Part shown: in pieces, positions 1 through 8,832 of the stretch
Layout of the letters: every line of letters starts with the position of its first letter
How positions within the stretch are numbered: position 1 is the stretch's first letter
Assembly: GCA_001556025.1 (NCBI GenBank)
Contig: LSIB01000122.1
Span: 1 to 64,000, forward strand
DNA length: 64,000 nucleotides
Direction: 5' to 3'
Source of the DNA: Rhizobiales bacterium CCH3-A5
GTDB lineage: Bacteria > Pseudomonadota > Alphaproteobacteria > Rhizobiales > Beijerinckiaceae
The notes under the pieces: generated by a model
Told to the model about the DNA's origin: nothing
Databases searched by the model: none
The model's input: only the letters and a program-made list of their open reading frames with translations
Translations under genes and position numbers: made by a program

Positions 1-1093
1 CGCGCGCCGCCAGGCCGACATCGGCCGACGTCACCTGGATCGTCCGCACCGTCGCCGACAGACGCTCGACGGTTTCGTTGAAGTCGTCGCGCAGCTTGAC
101 GTAAGCCTCGGGCATGTCGATCGCGATCTGGTAGGTGAGATTGCCCTGGGCCAGTTCCGCGAGCCCCGACGCCAGCGCTCCCAGTACGGCTTCGAGCTGG
201 TGGGCTTCCTCGGTCTGACGCCGCTGCGACGCGGTGCGCTCGGCTTCGGTCATGCGCCGCGTCTCGTCCATCATGCCGGACTGGCGCACGGCTTCGGCTT
301 CGAGTTCCGCCTTGTCGATCGCGGCCTGACGCAGGATGCCGAAGGCGTCGGCCATGGCGGCGATCTCGTCGCCGCTGCGCATGGCGGGAACCTCTGCTGC
401 GAGATCGCCCGAGGCCAGCTTGTGCATCGCCTCCTTCAGGACGCCAAGCGGCTTCAGCATGCGCCGCACCAGCAACAGCAGCAGGCCGCCGCCGACGAGT
501 GCGATCAGCAGGCCGGCAGCGATGTTGCCGACCATCATCGTGTCGATGACCTGCAGGAAGTCGGCCTGCTTGATGCCGACGAAGAGGATGCCGATGACCT
601 GATTGTTCGACTTCTGGACGATCGGCTCGTAGATCGTGAAGTAGGACGTGCCGAGAATGTCGGCCGCACCGGAGTAGGTTACACGCTGCTTGAAGACAGC
701 GTCATAGGCCGGGCCCTGCGCCAGCTTGGTGCCAACCGCGCGGCCACCATCGGGCTTCTCGACATTGGTCGCGACCCGGACATCGCCCATGAAGACGGTG
801 GCGACGCTGCCGGCCAGCGTCTTGACCTTGTCGACGGCGGCGAAATTGCCGTTCACGGCCTCGTTGCCGAAGAACAGCTTGTCGCCCTCCAGCCGGGGCT
901 CGCCCTTGGCGGCGAGCAGATCGCGCAGCAGGTTGATGTTGACGGCGAGGCTGGACTGGGCGCGCTCGCGCATCGCCTTGTCGGCGGCCTGGATCGAGAC
1001 CAGCATCGAGGCCGCCACGGCGACGCCGACGATGACGACGCCGAGGACGGCCAGACGAAGCGAAATCGGCAGCCGAAGAGAGAAGCGCTTCAT
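1..1093 (-). CDS. Methyl-accepting chemotaxis protein, N-terminal part (C-terminus beyond window)
   Basis: The reading frame starts at an ATG at 1093 and stays open to the window edge, giving about 364 residues. Residues 1-30 hold a basic start and a first membrane segment. A periplasmic Cache_3-Cache_2 type sensor follows, with the family pattern of an LRDLLAAKGE helix, 'NGNFAAVDKVKTLAG' and 'GTSYFTIYEP'. A second membrane segment (GGLLLLLVRR) leads into a HAMP region beginning 'MLKPLGVLKEA', then a long helical stretch. The methyl-accepting signalling domain would lie outside the window, so assignment as a chemoreceptor rather than another Cache-HAMP sensor is inferred from the family. The ligand is unknown. 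Confidence 0.85.
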   Translation of the reverse strand, partial: MKRFSLRLPISLRLAVLGVVIVGVAVAASMLVSIQAADKAMRERAQSSLAVNINLLRDLLAAKGEPRLEGDKLFFGNEAVNGNFAAVDKVKTLAGSVATVFMGDVRVATNVEKPDGGRAVGTKLAQGPAYDAVFKQRVTYSGAADILGTSYFTIYEPIVQKSNNQVIGILFVGIKQADFLQVIDTMMVGNIAAGLLIALVGGGLLLLLVRRMLKPLGVLKEAMHKLASGDLAAEVPAMRSGDEIAAMADAFGILRQAAIDKAELEAEAVRQSGMMDETRRMTEAERTASQRRQTEEAHQLEAVLGALASGLAELAQGNLTYQIAIDMPEAYVKLRDDFNETVERLSATVRTIQVTSADVGLAAR

Positions 1094-1249
1094 GGGGTTC
1101 TCTGGAGTTTGGGTCGAAAAAACGAAAGCTCTCCGGCCACTTCGCAGCAAATGGGTAAAAATCGGCTTAAATCTGGAAGAATTCCGGTGTGATGGCGCAG
1201 CACGATCTGGCGCATTTTCGGGCACGATGGCCGCTCCGGTGAGAAACGC

Positions 1250-4108
1250 TCAGAGGCTGGCGGCGAAACCTTGGTCTGCGACGCCATAGACGCGCACCGT
1301 ATTGCGGCCGGCCGCCTTGGCCGCATAGAGCGCCACGTCGGCGTCATGATGGAGCTGTTCGGTGTCGCCGCCCTCGCGCGCGTAGGCGATGCCGATGCTC
1401 AGGCCGATGAGGAGCTTCTGGCCCATCGCCCCAAATGGCTGTTCGATCGCCGCGATCAGGCGCTGCGCGGTGCGCAGGGCCTGATCGGACCCTTCGGCCA
1501 GCGTCGACACCACCGCGAACTCGTCTCCGCCAAGCCTCGCCAGCATGTCGTCGCCGCGCAGGGCGGCTCTCAGCCGTGTGGCGACCTGCCGGAGCAACTC
1601 GTCGCCGACGAGATGGCCGTACGTGTCGTTGACTGCCTTGAAGCGATCGAGATCGAGGCAAAGCAGCGCGACGCCGTCGCCATGGCGACGTGCATGCGCC
1701 AGGCTGCGCTGCAGGTGATCGCGGAACAGGCTGCGATTGGGCAGGCCCGTCAGTTCGTCATGACGGGCCAGATGCTCGATCCGCCGTTCGGCTTCCTTGC
1801 GCTCCGTGATGTCGAAGTTCAGTCCGATCATCCCGCAAGGTTCGCCCTGCGCGTCGAGCATCACCCGGCCGCAGCCCGAAATCCAGCGCCAGGTCCCGTC
1901 GGGCGCACCGACGGGACGAATCCGGAAATCGGCGGCGTAGGACCCGCGCTCCGCCAGCGCGCTGGCGGTTTTCTCCCAGACCATGTCGAGATCGTCGGGG
2001 TGGCAGCGCTGCCCCCAGTCCGATACCGGCATCTCGATGCTCTGGCCGTCGTCACAGCGCCAGCCCCACATGCGTGCGCTTTCGCTGGAGAGCCTGACGC
2101 TGTCCGACCGGGCATCCCATTCCCACATACCGGCTCCGGCCGCATCCTGCGCCAGACGCAACAGCTCGGCGTTCTCTTCCAGCTTGCGCTTGGCGGCATA
2201 GAGGTCGTCGATGTCGAGCGAGGTGCCGAGCCATTCGACGACGTCGCCCGTCAGGTCGGAGCGTATCGGAATCATCACCAGCCTGTGCCAGCGCCAGGCT
2301 CCGTCGAGCCGCCTGAGCCGACCCTCGACCTCGAAGGTGGTTCCCGTCCGATAGGCCTGCTCGCGGGCGGCGCTCATGCGGGCCGCGTCGTCGGGATGGT
2401 TCAGCGCGATGCGCTCGGCGAGACTCGAGCCGATAGGGCCGTGATAGGCCGCCATCTGCGCATTGAAATAGATCGCGGTCCCATCCGGCTTCGCGATCCA
2501 GACCTTTTGCGGCAAAGCGTCGGCGAGCGTCCGGTAGCGCTTCTCGCTGGCGACGACGGCCGCCTCGACGCGGCGGCGCTCGGTGATGTCGGTATACGTT
2601 CTGACAGCGCCGCCATTGGCCATCGCGACCGTGCGAACCTCGACGACCGAGCCGTTGCTGCGTAGCCTTTCGTAAACCGGCGGCATCTCGCAGACGGGGT
2701 TGAGCGCGATGGCCGCGCGCGTCTTGGCGTCTAGCCGGGCGAACTCGCCCATCGTGTCCTGGATCGCGCGGATCTCCTCGATCGTCACGGTGGTCCCGAG
2801 GATTTCCGGCGGCAGGCCGAGCAAGTGGACGGCGCGGCGGCTGATGATCGGCATCCGGCCGTCGGCGTCGATGACGGCCAGTCCCTGGTCCATGCTGTCG
2901 AGCGTCGCCCGCAGGAAGTCGCCGGTCTCGGTCAGAGCCGCCGTCCGCTCGGCGACGCGCTGCTCCAACTCGCGGTTGGCCTCTTCCAGCGCGCTCGCCT
3001 GCCAGCGCAGCCGCAGCGCGGCTTCGCGCATCTCGGTCGCGACCTGATCGGTTTCGCGAACGCCGGTCGGCTTCGCCGGGGCGATCTCGTCATCGTGCAG
3101 GGCGCGGGCGATCACGGCGAGCGCGGACTGCGCCGCCACCAGCCGTCTTGCGATCGGAATGGCGATGGACAGGCCGAGCGCCAGCAGCGCGGCTGCAAGC
3201 GCGCCAAGCATCCAGAGCGAGCGATGCAGCGGCGCTTCGAGCGCCGCACGCTCCAGCCCGGTCGTCACCAGCCAGCCGGTCAGCGCCGAGCGCTGATAGG
3301 TGCCGAAGATGTCGAGCCCTTCCACGCTGATCCCGGTCCAGGTGCCTTTGTCTCCAGCAAACTCGTCGAAGCCAGCCAGCTTCTGCCCGATGAAGCGAGC
3401 CGGTTCGAGCGATCGCGTGATGATTGTGCCGGCGCTGTCGGTCACCGCGCTGCGATAGGGCAGGGGGAGCTTGGCGAGTTCGAGCGCGGCCGCGAGGCGG
3501 GCCGGAGACAACGCCAGGCTCAGAAGGTAACGGGTCTCGCCGTCGCGAATCACGGGCACGCGCAGCAGCACCAGAGGTGCGCCGGTGTTGGGTCCGACGA
3601 TCAGGTCGGAGACGTAAGGCAGGCCCGTCGCGACGAGGGCGGCGTCGCCGGCGATCTGGACCGTCGGCAAGAGCGCTCCGCGGGGCAGCCGGGTGTTGAC
3701 CCTCTGCCGGTTGGTTCGGTCGCGCAGGATGAGATGGGCGCCTTCTGCTTCGGTGAAGGCGCGGGCCTGTTCCTCGAAGCGGGCATAGTCGCCAGCGTCG
3801 AGCGCCGGCGAGGTCGCGAGCGCCTGCAGGGTGGCGAAGCGGCTGGAGACGAAACGGTCGAGATTGGCGGCGAGATCCGCGGTCAGCCTGACGGCGTCGG
3901 CTTCGAGCCGGGCGCGCTCCGCCTGCAGCAGCTTGTGGGTGAAAAGCCCCGAGAGCACCAGGCAGGGCACGAGCAAAGCGAGTACGACCGCGCCGATGTA
4001 CCAGGCGGTCGACAGCCCCGTCTTCCGCGCTAACGCGCCGCCCATGCCGGCCGATGCGTTTGCACGGCCTGGTGTCGCCTGCGCGCCAAGGGGGGAAGGG
4101 TGGTTCAT
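1250..4108 (-). CDS. Membrane-bound diguanylate cyclase with Cache-like and multiple PAS domains
   Basis: This 952-residue protein is predicted to make cyclic di-GMP from two GTP. An N-terminal membrane segment (around residues 33-55) is followed by a roughly 240-residue extracytoplasmic sensor, a second membrane segment, a coiled coil (EEANRELEQRVAERT) and three PAS-type domains, two of them followed by ITERR/ITERK linkers. The C-terminal GGDEF domain has the intact active site GGDEF at residue 860. An RGDD inhibitory site lies five residues before it, so product feedback is likely. There is no EAL domain. The open frame extends upstream to 4237, but that extension is arginine-rich and unlike a protein start, so the MNHPSPLG start at 4108 is preferred. 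The signal sensed cannot be told. Confidence 0.88.
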   Translation of the reverse strand: MNHPSPLGAQATPGRANASAGMGGALARKTGLSTAWYIGAVVLALLVPCLVLSGLFTHKLLQAERARLEADAVRLTADLAANLDRFVSSRFATLQALATSPALDAGDYARFEEQARAFTEAEGAHLILRDRTNRQRVNTRLPRGALLPTVQIAGDAALVATGLPYVSDLIVGPNTGAPLVLLRVPVIRDGETRYLLSLALSPARLAAALELAKLPLPYRSAVTDSAGTIITRSLEPARFIGQKLAGFDEFAGDKGTWTGISVEGLDIFGTYQRSALTGWLVTTGLERAALEAPLHRSLWMLGALAAALLALGLSIAIPIARRLVAAQSALAVIARALHDDEIAPAKPTGVRETDQVATEMREAALRLRWQASALEEANRELEQRVAERTAALTETGDFLRATLDSMDQGLAVIDADGRMPIISRRAVHLLGLPPEILGTTVTIEEIRAIQDTMGEFARLDAKTRAAIALNPVCEMPPVYERLRSNGSVVEVRTVAMANGGAVRTYTDITERRRVEAAVVASEKRYRTLADALPQKVWIAKPDGTAIYFNAQMAAYHGPIGSSLAERIALNHPDDAARMSAAREQAYRTGTTFEVEGRLRRLDGAWRWHRLVMIPIRSDLTGDVVEWLGTSLDIDDLYAAKRKLEENAELLRLAQDAAGAGMWEWDARSDSVRLSSESARMWGWRCDDGQSIEMPVSDWGQRCHPDDLDMVWEKTASALAERGSYAADFRIRPVGAPDGTWRWISGCGRVMLDAQGEPCGMIGLNFDITERKEAERRIEHLARHDELTGLPNRSLFRDHLQRSLAHARRHGDGVALLCLDLDRFKAVNDTYGHLVGDELLRQVATRLRAALRGDDMLARLGGDEFAVVSTLAEGSDQALRTAQRLIAAIEQPFGAMGQKLLIGLSIGIAYAREGGDTEQLHHDADVALYAAKAAGRNTVRVYGVADQGFAASL

Positions 4109-4252
4109 CTGACGTCCGGCGTCCGTGATAGGCCGCGTCGCGACGATGGCTGACGATTGGTTAAGCGCTGGTGAAATCGGGCTGCTGCATTGGCGCGCGC
4201 CATCGCGCATCGACCGGCCAGGGCGGCCTCGGGCCATCGCGGATCGGGCTGC

Positions 4253-5029
4253 TCACGGGGCCGTCGCGCTCAACCGCGCGACCGTCGCCAGCCCGCCATC
4301 GATCAGCAGGTTGATGTCGTTGGTCGCAATGATCAGTTTTGCCCCGAGGTCGTGAGCGTGGCTTGGCAGCAGCGCCTCGGCGACGCCGATGACGGAGAAG
4401 ACCTTGCCGTGAGCGTGGGCCGCGCGCGCGATCGCGGCGAAGGCCGCCAGCACCTCGGGATGATCGACCGCGCCGACATGACCCATATCGGCGGCGAGGT
4501 CGTTGGCGCCGACCATCAGGACGTCGACGCCCGGCACGGCGGCGATCGCCTCGGCATTGGCGACGCCCCGCGCGCTCTCGATCATCAGCACGACCAGCGT
4601 CTCCTCCTCGATGCGGCGCATCATCTCGACCGCAGGCGGTACGCGAAAGCCGAGCCTGACCAGAGGGCTCGGCAGCGAGCGCCTGCCGACCGGCTGGAAG
4701 CGGCATTTCCCGACGATCAGCCCCGCCTCTTCCGCCGTCTCGACATGAGGCACGACGACGCCCTCGGCCCCGCAATCGAGCACCCGGGCGAGGTCGGGAT
4801 GCGTCGGCCCGCCGACGCGCACCAGCGCCGGCAGCCCAGCCTCCCAGGCAGTGACGCAGAGCGAAGCCGCATCGCCAATGCCGATCGGTCCGTGCTCGGT
4901 GTCGATCAGCAGGCAGTCGAAGCCGCAACTCCTCGTCACGGTGACGATCTCCGGCGATCGCATGACGCAGGCCGCGAGCCCGAGCGAGAGCGGTTGCAGG
5001 CCGAAGCGCTGGCGCAGGGTCGTCCGCAT
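4253..5029 (-). CDS. HpcH/HpaI family aldolase
   Basis: This 258-residue protein belongs to the HpcH/HpaI class II aldolase family, metal-dependent TIM-barrel enzymes that cleave 2-keto-3-deoxy acids to pyruvate or related products and an aldehyde. The family signature 'CLLIDTEHGPIG' is present, as are 'ALVRVGG' and the metal-binding style segment 'LMIESARGVANAEAI'. It is the last gene of a leftward unit after a TRAP transporter. Together with the lactonase, aldo-keto reductase and mutarotase nearby, this suggests the terminal cleavage step of a non-phosphorylated sugar-acid pathway such as 2-keto-3-deoxy-fuconate or -rhamnonate breakdown. The exact substrate is inferred, not seen. Confidence 0.85.
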   Translation of the reverse strand: MRTTLRQRFGLQPLSLGLAACVMRSPEIVTVTRSCGFDCLLIDTEHGPIGIGDAASLCVTAWEAGLPALVRVGGPTHPDLARVLDCGAEGVVVPHVETAEEAGLIVGKCRFQPVGRRSLPSPLVRLGFRVPPAVEMMRRIEEETLVVLMIESARGVANAEAIAAVPGVDVLMVGANDLAADMGHVGAVDHPEVLAAFAAIARAAHAHGKVFSVIGVAEALLPSHAHDLGAKLIIATNDINLLIDGGLATVARLSATAP

Positions 5030-5077
5030 GGTGGGAAGGCTCCGAGGGATGATGGAGCCGCCTAGCAGATTTCGGGC

Positions 5078-6364
5078 CTAGCGCCCCATCACCAGTTTCG
5101 GCAGCCAGGTCGTCAGCGGCGGCCAAAGCGTGATGGCGACCAGCACCGCCAGCAGCGGCATCAGCCAGGGGATGATGGCGCGCGACATCGCCTCGAAGCT
5201 GATCTTCGCGATTTTCGATGTCACGAACAGCACCACGCCGACGGGTGGCGTGATCGTCCCGATCATCAGGTTGAGCACGAAGATCAGGCCGAACTGGATC
5301 GGGTCGATACCGAACTGGTTCGCCGCCGGCACCAGGATCGGGACCAGGATCAGCATGGCCGCCAGCGCTTCCATGAAGCAGCCGACGAAGAGCAGGAGCA
5401 GGTTGACGATCAGCAGGAACATCAGCGGGTTGCCCGCGAGATCGACCAGCATCGGCCCGACTGTCTGGGGGATGCGGGAAATCGACAGGCACCAGCCGAG
5501 CGCGGCCGCCGTCATCACCAGCGCCAGCACCACTCCGGTGGTCTCGACCGTCTGCACGACGAGTTCGGGGAGGTCGTCGAGCGAGAAGCTGCGATAGACG
5601 AAGAGGCCGAGCACGAGCGCATAGGCTGTGGCGACGGCGGCGGCCTCTGTCGGCGTGAAGATGCCGGCCATCATGCCGCCGAACAGGATCACGGGCGTCA
5701 TCAGCGCCCAATGCGCCTCCTTGTAGGCGGCCCAGAGCTGCGCCGAGCCGGGGAAGGGATGGCGCGGCATGCCGCGACGGCGGGCGACGACGGTGACCAT
5801 CGCCATCAGCGCGCCCGCCATCAGCAGGCCGGGGATGACGCCGGCCAGGAACAGCCCGCCGATCGAGACGTCGGCCGAGACGCCGTAGATCACCATGGGC
5901 AGGGACGGCGGGATGATCGGGCCGATCGTCGCCGAGGCGGCCGTGATCGCGGCCGCCGTCTCGGGGTCGTAGCCCTCGTCGGTCATCGCCTTGATCTCGA
6001 GCGTGCCGACGCCGCCGGCATCGGCCACCGCAGACCCCGACATGCCGGCGAAGATCACGCTGGCGAGGATGTTGGCATGGCAGAGCCCACCGCGCATGAA
6101 GCCGACGCAGGCTGTGGCAAAGGCGAAAATCCGGTCGGTGATGCCGGCCGAGTTCATGATGTTGCCCATCAGGATGAACAGCGGCGCGGCCAGCAGCGGA
6201 AAGGAATTGGCCGATTGCGCGATCTTCTGCGGCACGATGCCGAGCGGGAAGCCGCCGAAGACCGCGAAGGCGATGGCGGCGAGCCCCATCGAGACGAAGA
6301 GCGGCACGCCGATCAGCAGGGCCGCGAACCAGACCGCGAGAATCTGCAGCATCAGCGTGGTCAT
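5078..6364 (-). CDS. TRAP transporter large permease (DctM type)
   Basis: This 428-residue, highly hydrophobic protein is the 12-helix, ion-coupled translocating subunit of a tripartite ATP-independent periplasmic transporter. The start 'MLQILAVWFAALLIGVPLF', the segment 'IIPPSLPMVIYG' and the C-terminal 'GTITPPVGVVLFV' are typical DctM features. Its start overlaps the stop of the small permease by 4 bases (ATGA), indicating translational coupling. It works with the DctQ protein at 6361-6861 and the binding protein at 7082-8074, and the adjacent aldolase implies that the solute is a sugar acid or lactone-derived compound. Confidence 0.93.
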   Translation of the reverse strand: MTTLMLQILAVWFAALLIGVPLFVSMGLAAIAFAVFGGFPLGIVPQKIAQSANSFPLLAAPLFILMGNIMNSAGITDRIFAFATACVGFMRGGLCHANILASVIFAGMSGSAVADAGGVGTLEIKAMTDEGYDPETAAAITAASATIGPIIPPSLPMVIYGVSADVSIGGLFLAGVIPGLLMAGALMAMVTVVARRRGMPRHPFPGSAQLWAAYKEAHWALMTPVILFGGMMAGIFTPTEAAAVATAYALVLGLFVYRSFSLDDLPELVVQTVETTGVVLALVMTAAALGWCLSISRIPQTVGPMLVDLAGNPLMFLLIVNLLLLFVGCFMEALAAMLILVPILVPAANQFGIDPIQFGLIFVLNLMIGTITPPVGVVLFVTSKIAKISFEAMSRAIIPWLMPLLAVLVAITLWPPLTTWLPKLVMGR

Positions 6365-6861
6365 AGCGGCTGCGATCCCGGTTCGGCGGCCGCGAAGCGT
6401 CGGCCGGACACAACGTCGCCGATCTCGGCCAGCGCCTGCAGGATCAGCGCGAAGCCCGCAACCGGCATGACCATGTAGAGAGCCGCCGTCGAGACCGGCA
6501 GTGCGATCGAATCCACATCCCAGGTCCGCTCGATGAGGCCGAAGGAATAGCGCGTCAGGATCGCCGCGAAGACGATGATCGCCGCTTGCGTGACGATTTC
6601 CAGCGTATGGCCTGCGCGCCCCGAGAGCTTCTCGGCGAAGACGGTGATGCGGATATGCGAGCGCCGCCGCGCTGCAATGATCCAGCCGGTGAAGCCGGTC
6701 CAGACCAGGAGATACTGGGCGAGTTCGTCCGTCCAGGCCAGCGGCGCGTTGAGCTGGCGCGAGACGACGCCGGCGACGACGGTGGCGAGCAGCGTCAGCA
6801 GCAGCGCGACGGCGGCATAGCGCACGAGTCGGTCCGAGAGGTTGAGGAGGGATTTCAGCAT
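6361..6861 (-). CDS. TRAP transporter small permease (DctQ type)
   Basis: This 166-residue protein has four predicted membrane helices. It carries the DctQ signature region 'LAWTDELAQYLLVWTGFTG' followed by 'RRRSHIRI'. It joins the large permease to form the membrane part of the TRAP transporter. It overlaps dctM by 4 bases downstream. It is separated from the upstream binding-protein gene by 220 bases that hold an inverted-repeat element, so its expression may be set below that of the binding protein. Confidence 0.92.
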   Translation of the reverse strand: MLKSLLNLSDRLVRYAAVALLLTLLATVVAGVVSRQLNAPLAWTDELAQYLLVWTGFTGWIIAARRRSHIRITVFAEKLSGRAGHTLEIVTQAAIIVFAAILTRYSFGLIERTWDVDSIALPVSTAALYMVMPVAGFALILQALAEIGDVVSGRRFAAAEPGSQPL

Positions 6862-6886
6862 TTTTTGCCGTGAGGGCGGTTAACGA

Positions 6887-7076
6887 GACTCCTCCCTTCC
6901 CCCTCGTGGGGAAGGGTATTGGGGGGCGGGCGACCGGGCGAATGGTTGCTTCGACAGAGATCGGAATCGCATCGGTTGCCTTGCGGAGGCGCGGGCGTGG
7001 ACCTCGCGGCCGCTCGCTCCGGCATTTCGCCCCTACCCCTAACCCCTCCCCACAAGGGGGAGGGGAGTTGGGTCGA
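6887..7076. repeat. Palindromic intergenic repeat element, two inverted arms (family C)
   Basis: The gap between the binding-protein and small-permease genes holds two related arms in opposite orientation. The left arm (about 6887-6926) reads CTCCCTTCCCC then GTGGGGAAGGG. The right arm (about 7029-7076) reads CCCCTCCCC then AAGGGGGAGGGG, and its reverse complement matches the left arm closely. Each arm can fold into its own hairpin and the pair can fold together. A related two-armed element lies inside envC at 17276-17420. The element probably acts at the RNA level between dctP and dctQ, by stabilising upstream mRNA or causing partial termination. Confidence 0.7.
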
Positions 7077-7081
7077 GGCTT

Positions 7082-8074
7082 TCACAGCCCCGCCAGCGTA
7101 TCCCAGGTGCCCTTGCCCCATTTGCCTTCGAACTGGGCCGGCAGCGTCGCCAGAACCGGCTTGCGGAAGGACTCGAGGTCGGGCTCGGTCACGCTCATGC
7201 CGGCGGCTTTGAGGGTCGCGACGAGGCTGCCCTCCTGATTGCCGAGTTCGGCGTCCTGCCAGGCGGCTCCGTTTGCGATGGCCGTCTCCAGCACCGTGCG
7301 GTCGGCCTCCTTAAGGCCCTTCCAGAAGTCGCTGTTCACGATGACGAGGCGCGGCGTAATGATATGCCCGGTCAGGATCAGGTGCTTCTGAACCTCCTGC
7401 AATTTGGCGCTGTGGATCGTCGGCAGCGGGTTTTCCTGGCCGTCGACCGCGCCCTGGCTCAGCGCCAGATAAAGCTCGTTGAAATTGACCGGCGTCGCCT
7501 TGGCCCCCCAGGCCTCGACCATGGCGCGGAAGGTGTCGACCGGGGGCACGCGCAGCTTGAGGCCGGCCACGTCGGCGACTGACTTCACCGCTTTCGAGCC
7601 GGTGGTCAGGTGGCGCTTGCCGTAATAGGTGACGGCGGCCATGCGCATGCCGCGCTTCTTCTCCAGCTCGGCGTTCATCTGGGTAAACACAGCCGCCTTG
7701 CCGACCTTGGCCATATGGGCGGCGTCGCGCCAGAGATAGGGCGCCTCTATCACCGAAAGCTGCGGCAGGAAGGAGCCGAGTGCCGCCGCCCCGTCCGTGG
7801 TCATGGTCAGCGCGCCCGAGGCGACCGATTCCATCATGTCCTTGCCCGAGCCGAGCTGCCCCGCCGGGAAGGACTGGATGTCAACGCGGCCGGAAGTCTT
7901 CTCCTTCACCTCCTTGGCGATGCGATCGACCATCTGCACCTGCGGGTGGGTGGCCGGCAGCATTTCGCCCCAGCGCAAAACGGTCGCCTGAGCGCGCAGG
8001 ACCGTGGGCATAGCGATGCCGACGCCTGCGGCTGCGGACGTTATGAGAAAGCGGCGTTTCGTGATCGTCGTCAT
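7082..8074 (-). CDS. TRAP transporter substrate-binding protein (DctP family)
   Basis: This 330-residue periplasmic solute receptor begins with a Tat-type signal (KRRFLI followed by a hydrophobic stretch ending VLRAQA), so it is probably exported folded. The conserved ligand-contacting arginine of the family lies in 'GLKLRVP', and 'GAVDGQENPLPTI' matches the family's hinge-region motif. It follows the GntR regulator on the same strand and precedes dctQ and dctM after a repeat-containing gap. Context with sugar-acid enzymes suggests an aldonate-like or similar carboxylate ligand, since TRAP receptors generally bind carboxylates. The ligand itself is not readable from the sequence. Confidence 0.93.
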   Translation of the reverse strand: MTTITKRRFLITSAAAGVGIAMPTVLRAQATVLRWGEMLPATHPQVQMVDRIAKEVKEKTSGRVDIQSFPAGQLGSGKDMMESVASGALTMTTDGAAALGSFLPQLSVIEAPYLWRDAAHMAKVGKAAVFTQMNAELEKKRGMRMAAVTYYGKRHLTTGSKAVKSVADVAGLKLRVPPVDTFRAMVEAWGAKATPVNFNELYLALSQGAVDGQENPLPTIHSAKLQEVQKHLILTGHIITPRLVIVNSDFWKGLKEADRTVLETAIANGAAWQDAELGNQEGSLVATLKAAGMSVTEPDLESFRKPVLATLPAQFEGKWGKGTWDTLAGL

Positions 8075-8148
8075 GGTGGTCTTCTCCCCGGTGAACGGCC
8101 GGTTCTCCGGCTCGATGTCTGTTCGTGCGTGAGTCGGTCGGTCGTGCC

Positions 8149-8823
8149 TCAGTAGGTCATGGCCCGGTTGCGGGCGTTGCCGATATGGGCGCTCATCTCG
8201 TCGGCTGCGGCGTCGGGATCGCGTTTCTCGATCGCCGCGATGATCCTGAGATGATCCTCCATCACCGGGATCAGGATGTGGTTCTGGATGCGGGTTTCGT
8301 ATTGCCGGATCAGCCTGATCTTCAGCCAGGTGACGCGAAACGCCTGGCTGACGATGTCGTTGTCGAGATGGTCGATGATCGCCTCGTGCATCAGCCGGTC
8401 GACCGTCTCGGCGTCCTCGATCAACTGCGGGTCGCCGCCGGCCCTGGCGCGCGCCACGATCGCCTCGTGGCGGGCACGCTGTCCGGCGATCTCGGCGTCG
8501 GTGGCGTTCACCGCATAGAGGGCGGTGGCCTCGCGCTCCAGAAAGAGCCGGAACTGGAAGGCGTTGCGGATCAGGTTGAGGTCGACATGGGCGACCTGCA
8601 TGCCGCGCTGCGGCACGGTCTTGATCAGCCCTTCAGCCTCCAGCCGGGGGATCAACTCGCGGATCGCGCCGAGCGGGAACCCGGTCATGGCGACGAGCTC
8701 GCGCTGGGTGACGAACTGGCCCGGCCTGATCTCGCGCGCCAGCAGCCGCTCGGTGAAGCTCGCATAGGCGCGCTCCCGCAGCTTCAGCGGCTCGGCGTCG
8801 CGCGCGGGCTCCGGCTGGTCCAC
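8149..8823 (-). CDS. GntR-family transcriptional regulator, FCD (FadR) subfamily
   Basis: This 224-residue regulator starts at a GTG. An N-terminal winged helix-turn-helix (about residues 15-80, 'QFVTQRELVAMTGFPLGAIR') is followed by an all-helical FCD ligand-binding domain. That domain has histidines placed as in metal-binding FCD proteins ('DRLMHEAI', 'EDHLRI', 'SAHIGNAR'). It lies between the DapA-like gene and the TRAP genes in one leftward unit. The two TGACATGTC boxes in the divergent promoter region at 9755-9818 are plausible operators. The inducer is probably a pathway intermediate, which is inference. Confidence 0.9.
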   Translation of the reverse strand: MDQPEPARDAEPLKLRERAYASFTERLLAREIRPGQFVTQRELVAMTGFPLGAIRELIPRLEAEGLIKTVPQRGMQVAHVDLNLIRNAFQFRLFLEREATALYAVNATDAEIAGQRARHEAIVARARAGGDPQLIEDAETVDRLMHEAIIDHLDNDIVSQAFRVTWLKIRLIRQYETRIQNHILIPVMEDHLRIIAAIEKRDPDAAADEMSAHIGNARNRAMTY

Positions 8824-8832
8824 GCTCTCTCC

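Noticed and set aside
4161..6413. Open frame of 750 codons on the minus strand across the TRAP/aldolase genes
   Set aside because: It overlaps dctM, the HpcH/HpaI aldolase and part of dctQ in another frame, and its product is Arg/Asp/Ala-rich low-quality sequence typical of GC-rich shadow frames.
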